This document shows positions 42,981 through 52,760 of a stretch of DNA of 64,000 bases, piece after piece (position 1 is the stretch's first letter; each line of letters opens with the position of its first letter). Source of the stretch: Paenibacillus sp. NAIST15-1 (GTDB lineage Bacteria; Bacillota; Bacilli; Paenibacillales; Paenibacillaceae). A program made the position numbers and the translations under genes. The notes beneath the pieces were generated by a model. The model searched no databases. It was not told where the DNA came from and saw only the letters and a list, made by a program, of their open reading frames with translations. The stretch spans positions 434,001 through 498,000 of the forward strand of contig NZ_BBYF01000003.1 in assembly GCF_001894745.1 (NCBI RefSeq). The letters are read 5' to 3'.

Positions 42981-45131
42981 TTAGTTCCCAGTTTCCTCAC
43001 CGCCTGCCCCTGCCTCTCCGTTCTGTCCATCTGTTCCATCCGCAGGAGGTGTGACCCCTTCGCCATTGCCTTGGCCGCCTCCCTGTTCTGGAGTGCCTCC
43101 TGGCGGTGTAGTAGCCGGAATATCAGGAGGTGGTGGGATGTGTACCGTTCCCTGCTTCGCATCGGTATAAGAGACAGGATAAGCATCTACGAATTTGCCG
43201 TCACGCTCAAAGGACACAGCTCCATCCTTATTTGGTGCAAGAATAAGCTCCACATTGAACGTTTTGGCCGTCGAAATGGTCTCTGTTCCCCATTCCCTCT
43301 TCTCTCCGCGTGCATCCGTATAATAGATCCGAATCTTGCTCGACTTGCCTTCCACTTCCGGATACACCGTTAACGGGAACGTATATCGCAATGCCTCAGG
43401 CGGATAGCCTGAGCTAATGTAGATACGAACTTCCGCACCCTTCGTCACCGGATCATTTGCCTCGTACGGCTGCTGCTTAATTACCTTGCCTTGTTCTTCA
43501 TAACTAGGCTCTTCCACAACCCCGTCCCTAGCCAGCTTCAGTCCACTCGATTCAATCGCGGCAATGGCCGCTTCCTTGGTCATGCCTTTCAAGTTCGGCA
43601 TGCCGAACGATTCCTTGCCCTTGCTGACCATAAGCTGAATCGTTGTCTTCTTTGGATCGACCTCCGTATTCGGGCTAGGAGACATGCTGACGACCAGACC
43701 TTCTTCCAACTCATCATCATAGACGAGCTTCTTCTCAATCTGTGAATTGTCGAAGCCTAGATCTAACAGCTGCTGTACGACATTGTCGACCGACTTCCCC
43801 TTGTAATCAGCAAGCTTCACAAGCGGGGTGCCTTTGCTCACATATAAGCGAATGGTCGAGCCTTCCTTCACCATCGATCCAGGGGGCTTGCTCTGGTCGA
43901 AGATTTTCCCCGCCTCGAAGCCTTCCTTATATTCCTCAATTACAGGATCCTCAATCTCAATCTTGAGAGCGCCCAGTTCCTTCTGGGCCTCTTGTAACGT
44001 CATGTTGATCAGTTTCGGAACTTCAACATCCTTCACAACAAGCACACTCTTCACGTAATACACTACACCGATTAAAATCGCTAGGAATACAACTGTCACA
44101 CTTGCCCAAATCGCAGGCTTTACCCAAGACTTGCGCTTGCTTGCTCCAGCTGCAGCAGATGATGCCGAGCGCTCAGGAGGCTTTCCCGTCCTTCCCTGAG
44201 GGCTAGCTGCATGATCTGACGTCGTGGAGCGAATTGCAGGCATCACCCGCGTTTCTTGATCGTCATCATAGACAGGCCGCGGCTTGAATGTAATTTTGGG
44301 CTCATGCAGACGTTCAGGCAGCAAGCATGTCTCCAGATCACGCATCATCTCGGCTGCGGATTGATATCGTTCAGCAGGATTTTTGCGCATCGATTTCAGA
44401 ATGACGTTCTCCACGCTCTGAGGAATATGCGGATTAACCACTCTTGGTTCATCGAACGGCTCCTGCAGATGCTTCAGCGCCACGCTGATCGGGCTCTCCC
44501 CGAGGAACGGAAGCTTGCCGGTAAGCATCTGATATAACACAATCCCGAGCGAGTATAAGTCAGACTTCTCTCCTGTCGACACGCCCTTCGCGTGCTCTGG
44601 AGAAAAATAATGAACCGAGCCGACCACAGATCCAGTCTGTGTGATCGTCGATGAAGTAACCGCGCGTGCAATCCCGAAGTCTGTCACCTTGACGCGGCCG
44701 TTCAGGCCAATTAAGATGTTATGCGGTTTAATGTCGCGGTGAATAATATGATTCTGATGGGCATGATCTAGCGCGTCACAGATTTGCGTAGTGATTCGCA
44801 CCGACTCGTCAACCTGCAGGGGAGCCCGCTCCAGAATAATCTCGTTCAGATTATGCCCTTCCACATACTCCATAACGATAAAGTGAGTATCTTCTTCCTG
44901 TCCAACATCATAAATGCTGACTACATTTGGATGAGACAACGATGCAGCAGACTGAGCCTCCCGGCGGAATCGGCGGATAAACTCTTCATCATGAACGAAC
45001 TGCTGGCGCAATACTTTGACTGCTACATAGCGGTTCAGCAAATTGTCAAGCGCCTTGTACACAAGCGCCATGCCGCCTCCACCAATCCGCGTAATGATCT
45101 CATAGCGACCAGACAGTATGGTGCCAATCAT
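42981..45131 (-). CDS. prkC: PASTA-domain Ser/Thr kinase PrkC/Stk1
   Basis: A membrane kinase that senses muropeptides and cell-wall state. The kinase domain fills residues 10-265 (GGGGMALVYKA, AVKVL lysine, HRDIKPHNIL, DFGIARA). A membrane segment lies near residues 340-362 (AIWASVTVVFLAILIGVVYYV). Three PASTA repeats follow outside (about 365-570), then a beta-rich C-terminal domain and a glycine/proline-rich end. The start ATG overlaps the phosphatase stop (ATGA), so kinase and phosphatase are co-translated. Length is 716 residues, long for the family because of the C-terminal part. Confidence 0.97.
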   Translation of the reverse strand: MIGTILSGRYEIITRIGGGGMALVYKALDNLLNRYVAVKVLRQQFVHDEEFIRRFRREAQSAASLSHPNVVSIYDVGQEEDTHFIVMEYVEGHNLNEIILERAPLQVDESVRITTQICDALDHAHQNHIIHRDIKPHNILIGLNGRVKVTDFGIARAVTSSTITQTGSVVGSVHYFSPEHAKGVSTGEKSDLYSLGIVLYQMLTGKLPFLGESPISVALKHLQEPFDEPRVVNPHIPQSVENVILKSMRKNPAERYQSAAEMMRDLETCLLPERLHEPKITFKPRPVYDDDQETRVMPAIRSTTSDHAASPQGRTGKPPERSASSAAAGASKRKSWVKPAIWASVTVVFLAILIGVVYYVKSVLVVKDVEVPKLINMTLQEAQKELGALKIEIEDPVIEEYKEGFEAGKIFDQSKPPGSMVKEGSTIRLYVSKGTPLVKLADYKGKSVDNVVQQLLDLGFDNSQIEKKLVYDDELEEGLVVSMSPSPNTEVDPKKTTIQLMVSKGKESFGMPNLKGMTKEAAIAAIESSGLKLARDGVVEEPSYEEQGKVIKQQPYEANDPVTKGAEVRIYISSGYPPEALRYTFPLTVYPEVEGKSSKIRIYYTDARGEKREWGTETISTAKTFNVELILAPNKDGAVSFERDGKFVDAYPVSYTDAKQGTVHIPPPPDIPATTPPGGTPEQGGGQGNGEGVTPPADGTDGQNGEAGAGGEETGN

Positions 45132-45901
45132 GAGCTACCCCCCTCTTCCACAACGCTGTTCTCCAAACGATCCAGAAGGACAATCGTGATGTTGTCATCC
45201 CCCCCGGCATCAAGCGCTTGTCCGAGCAGACGATCCGCCTTGACAGGCAGCGGGAGCGAAGGATCAATGACAACTCCCCATATTTGTTCAGCATTCAGCA
45301 TATTCGTCAATCCATCACTGCATAGAAGCAGCACATCTCCAGCACAAATTTCAACAGATAGCAGATCCACTTCCACCTGCTCGTCCGTTCCGAGCGCACG
45401 AATAAGTACATTGCGCCGCGGATGACGCTCTGCCTCCTGTGGTTCGATCTGACCGCGCTTCACCAGCTCATTGACTAGTGTATGATCATCCGTCAGCTGC
45501 TTAATTCCACTGCGATTAATCACATAGGCTCGACTGTCGCCGATATACCCGATAAATCCTTTCCAATCAGATTTATCGAAGAGGGCTGCGACAATTGTCG
45601 TTCCCATGTGATGATACTTCTCATCTTGAGAGGCAATATGAAAAATCGTTTGGTTCGCTCGGATAATCGCCTGTTCAAGCGCACTGCCCAGCATCTCCTG
45701 ATCCAACTCACCTGGCAATGCTGACAATTCAGATATAACCGTCTCGACAGCAAGTCGGCTTGCAATATCTCCCGCCTGATGTCCACCCATTCCATCGGCT
45801 ACGATAGCTGCGTAATAGCCGTTCGACAACTCGGACAGGAAAGCACGGTCTTCATTGACCGCACGGACGCGTCCTACATCAGAACGTTGTACAGCTCTCA
45901 T
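45128..45901 (-). CDS. prpC: PP2C Ser/Thr phosphatase PrpC/Stp1
   Basis: This metal-dependent phosphatase reverses PrkC phosphorylation. The 257 residues show DGMGGHQAGDIAS (metal-binding Asp and Gly), GDSRAYVINR, SDGLTNML and DNITIVLL, the PP2C motifs in order. The ATG follows GAGGTGA. It lies seven bases after rlmN and overlaps prkC by four. Confidence 0.96.
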   Translation of the reverse strand: MRAVQRSDVGRVRAVNEDRAFLSELSNGYYAAIVADGMGGHQAGDIASRLAVETVISELSALPGELDQEMLGSALEQAIIRANQTIFHIASQDEKYHHMGTTIVAALFDKSDWKGFIGYIGDSRAYVINRSGIKQLTDDHTLVNELVKRGQIEPQEAERHPRRNVLIRALGTDEQVEVDLLSVEICAGDVLLLCSDGLTNMLNAEQIWGVVIDPSLPLPVKADRLLGQALDAGGDDNITIVLLDRLENSVVEEGGSS

Positions 45902-45907
45902 TTTCGA

Positions 45908-46972
45908 TCACCTCGCATTAGACTCCATATGCTTCGCTCGCAATTGTCCACACGCTGCAGCAATGTCATGCCCCTGCTCCCGGCGTATCGTCGAATTAAT
46001 ACCTCGATCCTGAAGCGCACGGTGGAATGCAAAAATATCGTTGCGAGGGGTACGTACATAATTCCGCTCCGGTACATAGTTGACCGGAATCAAGTTGACA
46101 TGTGCGAGCATTTCCATACGTTTCAATACATCTGCAAGTTCTTCCGCATGCTCAACCTTATCGTTCACACCGCCAATAAGCGCGTATTCGAAGGTTATAC
46201 GGCGTCCAGTCTTCACTTGATAATGCTTGAGCGCCTTCATCACTTCCTCGAATGGGAATCTGCGGTTAACGGGCATAAGCTTCGAACGCAGAGCATCATT
46301 CGGCGCATGAATTGAAATCGCCAAGTTGATTTGCGTATTCTCGTCAGCAAATTTGTAAATGCTTGGCACAATGCCGCTCGTTGATACCGTAATATGACGT
46401 TGTCCGATGTGCAGCCCCTTCTCATGGATCATAATGCGCAGAAACGCCATCGTCGCATCATAATTTTCAAACGGCTCTCCCGTCCCCATAATAACGATGC
46501 TGCTCACGCGCTCTTCGGATTCGTCCAGAATTTTCTGCGCAGCGACGACTTGGGCTACAATCTCGCCCGCTGTCAGGTTCCGCTTCAACCCGCCAAGCGT
46601 AGAGGCACAGAAGGTACAGCCTACACGGCATCCGACCTGGGTCGTTACACAGATGCTGTTCCCATAACTATGCTTCATAATGACAGTCTCAATCGCATGA
46701 TCATCGTGTAGTCCGAATAGGAATTTATACGTTCCATCCTGCGATTTCATGTGTGTAATTTCTTTCAGTGTTACAAATTGGAAGCTGTTCTCCAACTTCT
46801 CACGAAGCGACTTGGACAAGTTTGACATCCCTTGGAAGTCATCCACACGCTTCACGTATAGCCAATCAAAAATTTGTCCGGCACGGAATGCCGGCTCTCC
46901 TTGCTCCTTCAACCATTCTTGAAGCTGTTCAAATGTTAGATCGTATATAAATGGTTTCATTCGTTTGTTCAA
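45908..46972 (-). CDS. rlmN: Dual-specificity RNA methyltransferase RlmN
   Basis: RlmN methylates A2503 of 23S rRNA and A37 of some tRNAs with a radical-SAM mechanism. The 354 residues include the cluster C-x3-C-x2-C in [15 protein letters not shown] (about residues 113-127) and [11 protein letters not shown], and the C-terminal conserved cysteine that makes the methyl link in the ACGQL segment. The start ATG 46972 gives [17 protein letters not shown]. It is read after rsmB with a terminator in between. Confidence 0.97.
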   Translation of the reverse strand: MNKRMKPFIYDLTFEQLQEWLKEQGEPAFRAGQIFDWLYVKRVDDFQGMSNLSKSLREKLENSFQFVTLKEITHMKSQDGTYKFLFGLHDDHAIETVIMKHSYGNSICVTTQVGCRVGCTFCASTLGGLKRNLTAGEIVAQVVAAQKILDESEERVSSIVIMGTGEPFENYDATMAFLRIMIHEKGLHIGQRHITVSTSGIVPSIYKFADENTQINLAISIHAPNDALRSKLMPVNRRFPFEEVMKALKHYQVKTGRRITFEYALIGGVNDKVEHAEELADVLKRMEMLAHVNLIPVNYVPERNYVRTPRNDIFAFHRALQDRGINSTIRREQGHDIAAACGQLRAKHMESNAR

Positions 46973-47078
46973 CCTCTACCTTTCCTCAATCATGCAGTTC
47001 GATTTATTTTACCACAAATGGGCGAAATGCTAAAAGCGCGTGTTGCAAGCAGCAGATCTTCCCTGCTTGAAAAAGAAA

Positions 47079-47117
47079 GCCGCAACGTTCAAGAAGCCTC
47101 GTCTTGAGCGTTGCGGC
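47079..47117 (-). terminator. Terminator after rsmB
   Basis: GCCGCAACGTTCAAG (47079-47093) pairs with CTTGAGCGTTGCGGC (47103-47117) with one mismatch; TTTCTTTTTC follows on the minus strand. It separates rsmB from rlmN. Confidence 0.85.
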
Positions 47118-47173
47118 GTATGCTTCACACCCTATGCAGGTATCAACATCATGCGATTCGCACGATGATATGC

Positions 47174-48571
47174 TTACTTGCGCTTCTTCAGGCAAGCGAT
47201 GAAGAAGCCATCCGATTCCGCATCATGCGGCAGTACCTGCAGCATGCCTTCCGGGCTCCGCTTCAGTGCCGCAGCGAGGGGCTCCGCTGGAAGAGCCGCC
47301 TTCCACGTATCATCCAGTTCCCAACCTTCCTCAGCAGCGTATGCTAGGAAGCGGCGAACCACATCCTCATTTTCCGCACGCTCAACCGTACAAGTTGAAT
47401 AGACGAGGCGTCCGCCTGGGCGAACCAATTGGGCTGCCTGATCAAGCAGCTCAGCTTGAAGGGAAGCAATAGATGCTACGTCCTCAGGACGCTTGGCCCA
47501 CTTAATGTCCGGCTTACGTCGAATGACACCGAAGCCTGTGCACGGTGCATCGAGCAGCACTGCATCAAAGCTGCCAGAAGGAAGTTCGCGGCTTAGTGTG
47601 GACGCATCCACATTCATCATCGCTACTGATGTCAAGCCAAGACGTTCAGCCTGATCTGCGATGAGCGCCACCTTATGAGCATGAACATCATTAGCCACTA
47701 CCTCACCCGTATTGCCCATTCGCTCCGCAATATGTGTCGTCTTGCCTCCAGGAGCTGCACAGCAGTCCAGCACTCGCATGCCAGCCTCAGGACGAAGCGC
47801 CTCAACGACGAGCATGGAGCTCTCATCCTGCACAGACAGTTCGCCATTGCGATACCACTTGCTTAACGCCAGATTCCCTGCACCCTCAGCTACGATTCCA
47901 TCCTTCGAAAGTGAAGAAGGCATTGCATTCAAGCCTTCCTCCTTCATATCGGCAAGCAGCTTCTCACGATTCGTTCGCAGCGCATTTACACGTACGCTAC
48001 CGTGCGGAGGACGATTGTTCGCCTCACACATCGCTGCTGTGTCTGCTTCCCCGTAAGCATCGACCCAGTCGGAGACAAGCCAAGCCGGATGCGAATGCTC
48101 CCATACAATTCGTGAGACCGGATCTGAACCAGCAGGAGTATCCCATAAATTCGGCTCGCGCATAATCGCTCGCAGCACTCCATTGGCGAAGCCGCCCATG
48201 GACTGTCCACCGCGTCGCTTCGCAATCGTAACCGCTTCATTGATGGCGGCATGGGCAGGAATGCGATCCAGATAATGCAGCTGATAGGCTGTCATGCGCA
48301 GCAGATTGCGCATCCACGGCTTAAGCTTGGACAAACCACGCTGTACCTTCTGCTCCAGCACACCATCAATCGTATTCAATCGCTGAATCGTTCCGTATAC
48401 AAGTTCTGTCGCCAGACCTGCGTCAACTCGCGGTAAATTCGCTCCTTGGAGTGCCTGGTTCAATTGCAAATTGCTGTAGGAGTGCTCCTTCTCCACTTGA
48501 ACAAGCACCTCGAGCGCAACATCGCGTGCTGTCTTGCGCTTCTTCGCGCCTCCCGAATGCTGCTCGCTCAC
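47174..48571 (-). CDS. rsmB: 16S rRNA (cytosine967-C5)-methyltransferase RsmB
   Basis: An NOL1/NOP2/Sun-type m5C methyltransferase. The 465 residues have an N-terminal NusB-like RNA domain (about 1-150) and the catalytic part: SAM loop LDCCAAPGGKTTHIA, the two cysteines in DAPCTGFGVIRRKPD and YSTCTVERAENEDVV. The start is GTG 48571, overlapping the fmt stop (GTGA). Confidence 0.95.
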   Translation of the reverse strand: MSEQHSGGAKKRKTARDVALEVLVQVEKEHSYSNLQLNQALQGANLPRVDAGLATELVYGTIQRLNTIDGVLEQKVQRGLSKLKPWMRNLLRMTAYQLHYLDRIPAHAAINEAVTIAKRRGGQSMGGFANGVLRAIMREPNLWDTPAGSDPVSRIVWEHSHPAWLVSDWVDAYGEADTAAMCEANNRPPHGSVRVNALRTNREKLLADMKEEGLNAMPSSLSKDGIVAEGAGNLALSKWYRNGELSVQDESSMLVVEALRPEAGMRVLDCCAAPGGKTTHIAERMGNTGEVVANDVHAHKVALIADQAERLGLTSVAMMNVDASTLSRELPSGSFDAVLLDAPCTGFGVIRRKPDIKWAKRPEDVASIASLQAELLDQAAQLVRPGGRLVYSTCTVERAENEDVVRRFLAYAAEEGWELDDTWKAALPAEPLAAALKRSPEGMLQVLPHDAESDGFFIACLKKRK

Positions 48572-49521
48572 TTCAGCACCATCCCTTGCATCATCTTGCC
48601 GCCGCGAACGAATTCGCTAGCAGCCATTGCCTTCTTGCCAGCAGGCTGAACCTCGGTCAGCCACAATGTGCCTGCACCTGTCTGAACCTCAATGCCGCGT
48701 GGGCTAAGTGCCAACACAGTTCCCGGCTCCTGCGATCCCTTGGATGCATCAGCCTCTGCCTTGCTCGGCGCCTCACAAGCCCACACCTTGAATACCTCAT
48801 CGTTCCACAACGTAAATCCGCCAGAGAACGGTACAAGGCCGCGAACCTGATTGAAAATCTCACGCGCAGAGTGTGACCAATCGATCTTCTCATCCTCGCG
48901 CTTCAAGTTAGGGGCGTAAGTTGCTTCCTCATGAGGCTGCGGTATCGCCTGGATACGACCTGCGATTAGATCCGGCAGCGTATCGATCAGAAGCTGTGCT
49001 CCTGCAGCGCTTAACTTCTGGAACATCGTGCCGGCATTGTCCTCATCCGTAATCGGCACTTCAATCGGTCTGATCATATCGCCTGTATCCATGCCTTCCG
49101 CCATATACATAATCGTTACACCAGTCACCGGCTCGCCATTCATGATCGAACGCTGAATTGGTGCACCTCCACGGTACTTCGGCAGAAGTGAACCGTGTAC
49201 ATTAATACAGCCGAGACGCGGAATATCAAGCACAGACTTCGGCAGAATCTGTCCATAAGCTGCAGTAACAATAAGATCCGGCTCCAAAGCGCGAATATCC
49301 TCTATCGTGGTAGAGGTACGAAGCTTCTCAGGCTGCCATACAGGAATCCCATGCTCCAGCGCAGCAGCCTTCACTGGTGTAGGCGTCAGCACACGTTTAC
49401 GCCCTACCGGACGATCCGGCTGAGTAACCACCGCTGCAACTTCGTACCCTTCCTTTAACAAATTCTCCAAGCAAGGGACCGCGAACTCAGGCGTCCCCAT
49501 AAATACAATCTTCGTCATCAT
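48568..49521 (-). CDS. fmt: Methionyl-tRNA formyltransferase
   Basis: It formylates initiator methionyl-tRNA with 10-formyltetrahydrofolate. The 317 residues begin with KIVFMGTPEFAVPCLENLL; the catalytic loop INVHGSLLPKYRGGAPIQRS is at about residues 107-126, with Asn, His and the following Asp block. The C-terminal domain binds tRNA. It lies directly after def (def ends at 49522), the standard def-fmt pair. Confidence 0.97.
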   Translation of the reverse strand: MMTKIVFMGTPEFAVPCLENLLKEGYEVAAVVTQPDRPVGRKRVLTPTPVKAAALEHGIPVWQPEKLRTSTTIEDIRALEPDLIVTAAYGQILPKSVLDIPRLGCINVHGSLLPKYRGGAPIQRSIMNGEPVTGVTIMYMAEGMDTGDMIRPIEVPITDEDNAGTMFQKLSAAGAQLLIDTLPDLIAGRIQAIPQPHEEATYAPNLKREDEKIDWSHSAREIFNQVRGLVPFSGGFTLWNDEVFKVWACEAPSKAEADASKGSQEPGTVLALSPRGIEVQTGAGTLWLTEVQPAGKKAMAASEFVRGGKMMQGMVLK

Positions 49522-49998
49522 TTATTCCCTGCCTTCGCGGGGCACCTCATATACCCGTTCTGCAATCTCGGTGAACAATACACCGTTCAAATGGTCGATC
49601 TCATGCTGGAATGCACGAGCCAAGAAATCTTCAGCTTCAACCGTAATTTCACGACCATTGCGGTCAAGCCCTTTTACCGTGATTTTCTGATGGCGGAGTA
49701 CGTCGCCATTGATTCCTGGAATGCTCAAGCAGCCTTCCGGGCCAAGCTGTTCTCCTTCCGCAGACAGGATAACAGGGTTCACCATCTCGATCAATCCATG
49801 CTCATCGCCGACATCTACAACAATGACACGCTTCAAGATACCGATCTGCGGTGCAGCAAGTCCGACACCTTCAGCATGGTACATCGTATCTGCCATATCT
49901 GTCAGCAGCTTCTGAATATTCGGCGTAATCTTAGGAACTTCCTTTGCTATTTGATGTAGAACCTCATCTGGTTCGTGTACAATAATTCGTAATGCCAT
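49522..49998 (-). CDS. def: Peptide deformylase
   Basis: A metal-dependent enzyme that removes the formyl group from new proteins. The 158 residues carry the three motifs GVGLAAPQIG, EGCLSIPG with the metal cysteine, and QHEIDHLNG with the catalytic Glu and two His. The ATG at 49998 follows GGAAGGTG; a start at 50007 would overlap the ribosome site. It belongs to the type-1-like short group with a C-terminal RVYEV end. Confidence 0.96.
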   Translation of the reverse strand: MALRIIVHEPDEVLHQIAKEVPKITPNIQKLLTDMADTMYHAEGVGLAAPQIGILKRVIVVDVGDEHGLIEMVNPVILSAEGEQLGPEGCLSIPGINGDVLRHQKITVKGLDRNGREITVEAEDFLARAFQHEIDHLNGVLFTEIAERVYEVPREGRE

Positions 49999-50086
49999 CG
50001 GGCACACCTTCCTTTTTGAATCGTTTATTTATAGTTTATTCACCATATATGCTGATGACGAATGCTCCAGTGCTTTATATTCATCT

Positions 50087-52747
50087 CTACATCATCATTT
50101 GCGGGTCGATATCTACATTGAACCATACATCCTGCTCTTTGGATACCATGTCGAACTCCTTCATCGCATCTGCCATCAAAGAGGACAAATCAACATTTCC
50201 TCTGCTCTTGATAATGCATTGGAACCGGTAGCGGTTCTTAATTCGCGGAATTGGAGAAGCAACTGGCCCCAAAATTTCAACCGCATTGGCTGCTTCGTTC
50301 AGCCCATGAAGCCATCCTCGCTGCTCAGCCAGCTCCTTCAGCCGCAGGGCAGCGTTCTCTGCGACACGCACGAGCAGCGGCAGCTGTTCATGTGTCATAG
50401 AGAGCAAGGCCAATCGACAAAAAGGCGGAACCATCTGCTGCATTCTATGCCTTAGCTCATCTGAGGCGAAAGCCGAGTAATCATGCTGGGCAGCATGGGT
50501 AATGGAGTAATGTTCCGGTGCATAGGTCTGCACAATTACTTCGCCTGGCAACTGATGTCTGCCTGCACGGCCTGCGACCTGCGTAAGAAGCTGGAATGTC
50601 TTCTCCGCCGCTCGGAAGTCCGGCATGTGCAGCGCAGAATCCGCAGCGATAACACCTACCAATGTCACATAAGGGAAATCAAGTCCCTTCGCGACCATCT
50701 GCGTCCCCAGCAGTACATCTGCCTTGCGTTCACCGAACTGGGCAAGCAGACGTTCATGCGATCCCTTCTCCGTCGTCGTGTCCACGTCCATCCGAATGAC
50801 ACGTATGCCCGGAAAACGCTTGGCTAGCTGCTCTTCAACACGCTGTGTCCCTGTGCCAAAGTAGCGTATATGCTCGCTTTCGCATGAGGGACAGACGACT
50901 GGTGCCCGTTCCGCGTACCCACAATAATGACAGCGCATATGCCCAGACTTCATATGATAAGTCAGCGAAATATCACATTCAGGACATTGGGCAACATACC
51001 CACACGTCCGACACATCACGAATGTGGAGTAACCACGTCGATTCAACAGCAGAACTGTCTGCTCTCCCCGTTCGATCCGCTCCTCCAGCGCCTTCTCCAG
51101 CGGAGCGCTGAACATCGAGCGATTGCCTATCTTCAGCTGCTCACGCATATCCACAATCGTCACGGGCGGAAGCGCTCTGCCACCAACGCGGGTTGGCATG
51201 GCCAGCGGAGCCAAATCCCAAGCAGGCGGCTCCAGCCCTGACGGCGGAGCTTCATATCCATGAAGCTTGGCCGCGTAATACGTCTCCATAGAGGGCGTCG
51301 CTGATCCAAGCACAACAACGGCGTCATGTAATCTAGCTCGCTCTACGGCGACATCGCGGGCATGATACTTCGGTGTCTCCTCCTGTTTATAAGAGGTTTC
51401 ATGTTCTTCATCCATAATGATAAGACCGATATGCTCAAATGGAGCAAATATGGCAGAACGCGCTCCAATCGCGACCTGAACGCGCCGCTCTCGTATTTTC
51501 CTCCACTCATCGTAACGCTCCCCTTGGGACAGGCGACTGTGCATAACAGCCACCTTTGAGCCGAATCGTCCCTTGAACCGCTCTACCATTTGAGGGGTCA
51601 GTGATATTTCCGGTACCAGCACGATCGCTTGTCTGCCGGAACGGAGACAGCGGTCGATTGCCTGCAAGTATACTTCTGTCTTGCCACTTCCGGTCACGCC
51701 GTGGAGAAGAAATGATTGTGCACAACCCTCATCCAGCATTTCGGTAATTCGGCTTAGAACGCCCTGCTGCTCTTCTGTTAGAGGCAGCGGCTGAGTCGGC
51801 TTGAAGCGCCGGTCGGCGTATGGATCACGCATAACCTCAACCTCGTCGACGACGATCAATCCTTTGCCTTCCAAGGCTTTCACCGCAGAAGCATTGAGCG
51901 AGCGAAGCGGAAGTTCCCCGCCGAATTCAAGAAGCTGCCGAAGCAATTCCTGCTGACGGCGAGCGCGAGCGCCAATCTCCACCGCTGCTTGCTCAGCCTG
52001 ATCCGGTTCCACAGCAAGGCGAACACGCTTCAGCTTCTTCACGCCTATACGATCTTTAATTCGCTCCGTCTCCACGAGCCACCCGTGCTGCATCGCCTCT
52101 TTGATTAGGGCGGCTCCGGCTGGGAATGCCTGCAGCAGCTTATCGGCAGCGATTGGCTCGTTCCGTTCTACATAAGCAAGCAGTTCAGCGGTGAGGCTGT
52201 CCGCAAGCAGTTTATGCGGCATAAGCTCAAGTTGATCGGGAAGCTGCGTGTCCACAATTGAAGGATCGTCAGCCTTCATCTGCTCTTCATGAAGGCGTGT
52301 GTGATGCATATACAACACCGCATCTTCCCCAAGTTGAACGGCCTTCTCTCGTTTGCCCTTCATTGCGCCGGGAATCATAACCTGCAGCGCTGCCGTCAAA
52401 GTACATACATAGCGGTCACTCATCCACTTCGCAAGCTGCACCAAATCAGGACGCAGAGGAGGGACAATGTCGAGCAGCTGCTGGATGGGCTTCAATCTAG
52501 ACTTCGGCACATCCGTCGTATCTGACAGTCCGATGACGAATCCTTGTACGGTTCTCCCGCCAAAAGGAACCCCAACTCTGCTGCCAATTTCGAGCCATGC
52601 CTCCATATCCTGCGGCACTGCATAATCAAATGGGCGATTCGTTGCCTTGCTAGATACATCAACAATGACCTGAGCCACATTGCAGCGAGTTCCTTCATCC
52701 AAGACTGTGGCCCCCACCGCATGGAACAAAGGCTCATGTGCAGGCAT
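50087..52747 (-). CDS. priA: Primosomal helicase PriA
   Basis: PriA restarts replication at broken forks. The protein of about 886 residues shows an N-terminal DNA-binding domain (VAQVIVDVSSKATNRPFDY), Walker A GVTGSGKTEVYLQAI, DEEHETSYKQ, GSATPSMETYY, and the zinc cluster CRTCGYVAQCPEC with CHYCGYAERAPVVCPSC, then motif VI VAGRAGR. The start is not certain: an ATG at 52747 was used, but no good ribosome site is visible, and starts further in (GTG or TTG before VAQVIV) are possible. It overlaps or directly follows coaBC. Confidence 0.95.
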   Translation of the reverse strand: MPAHEPLFHAVGATVLDEGTRCNVAQVIVDVSSKATNRPFDYAVPQDMEAWLEIGSRVGVPFGGRTVQGFVIGLSDTTDVPKSRLKPIQQLLDIVPPLRPDLVQLAKWMSDRYVCTLTAALQVMIPGAMKGKREKAVQLGEDAVLYMHHTRLHEEQMKADDPSIVDTQLPDQLELMPHKLLADSLTAELLAYVERNEPIAADKLLQAFPAGAALIKEAMQHGWLVETERIKDRIGVKKLKRVRLAVEPDQAEQAAVEIGARARRQQELLRQLLEFGGELPLRSLNASAVKALEGKGLIVVDEVEVMRDPYADRRFKPTQPLPLTEEQQGVLSRITEMLDEGCAQSFLLHGVTGSGKTEVYLQAIDRCLRSGRQAIVLVPEISLTPQMVERFKGRFGSKVAVMHSRLSQGERYDEWRKIRERRVQVAIGARSAIFAPFEHIGLIIMDEEHETSYKQEETPKYHARDVAVERARLHDAVVVLGSATPSMETYYAAKLHGYEAPPSGLEPPAWDLAPLAMPTRVGGRALPPVTIVDMREQLKIGNRSMFSAPLEKALEERIERGEQTVLLLNRRGYSTFVMCRTCGYVAQCPECDISLTYHMKSGHMRCHYCGYAERAPVVCPSCESEHIRYFGTGTQRVEEQLAKRFPGIRVIRMDVDTTTEKGSHERLLAQFGERKADVLLGTQMVAKGLDFPYVTLVGVIAADSALHMPDFRAAEKTFQLLTQVAGRAGRHQLPGEVIVQTYAPEHYSITHAAQHDYSAFASDELRHRMQQMVPPFCRLALLSMTHEQLPLLVRVAENAALRLKELAEQRGWLHGLNEAANAVEILGPVASPIPRIKNRYRFQCIIKSRGNVDLSSLMADAMKEFDMVSKEQDVWFNVDIDPQMMM

Positions 52748-52760
52748 CCAGTCATGTTCA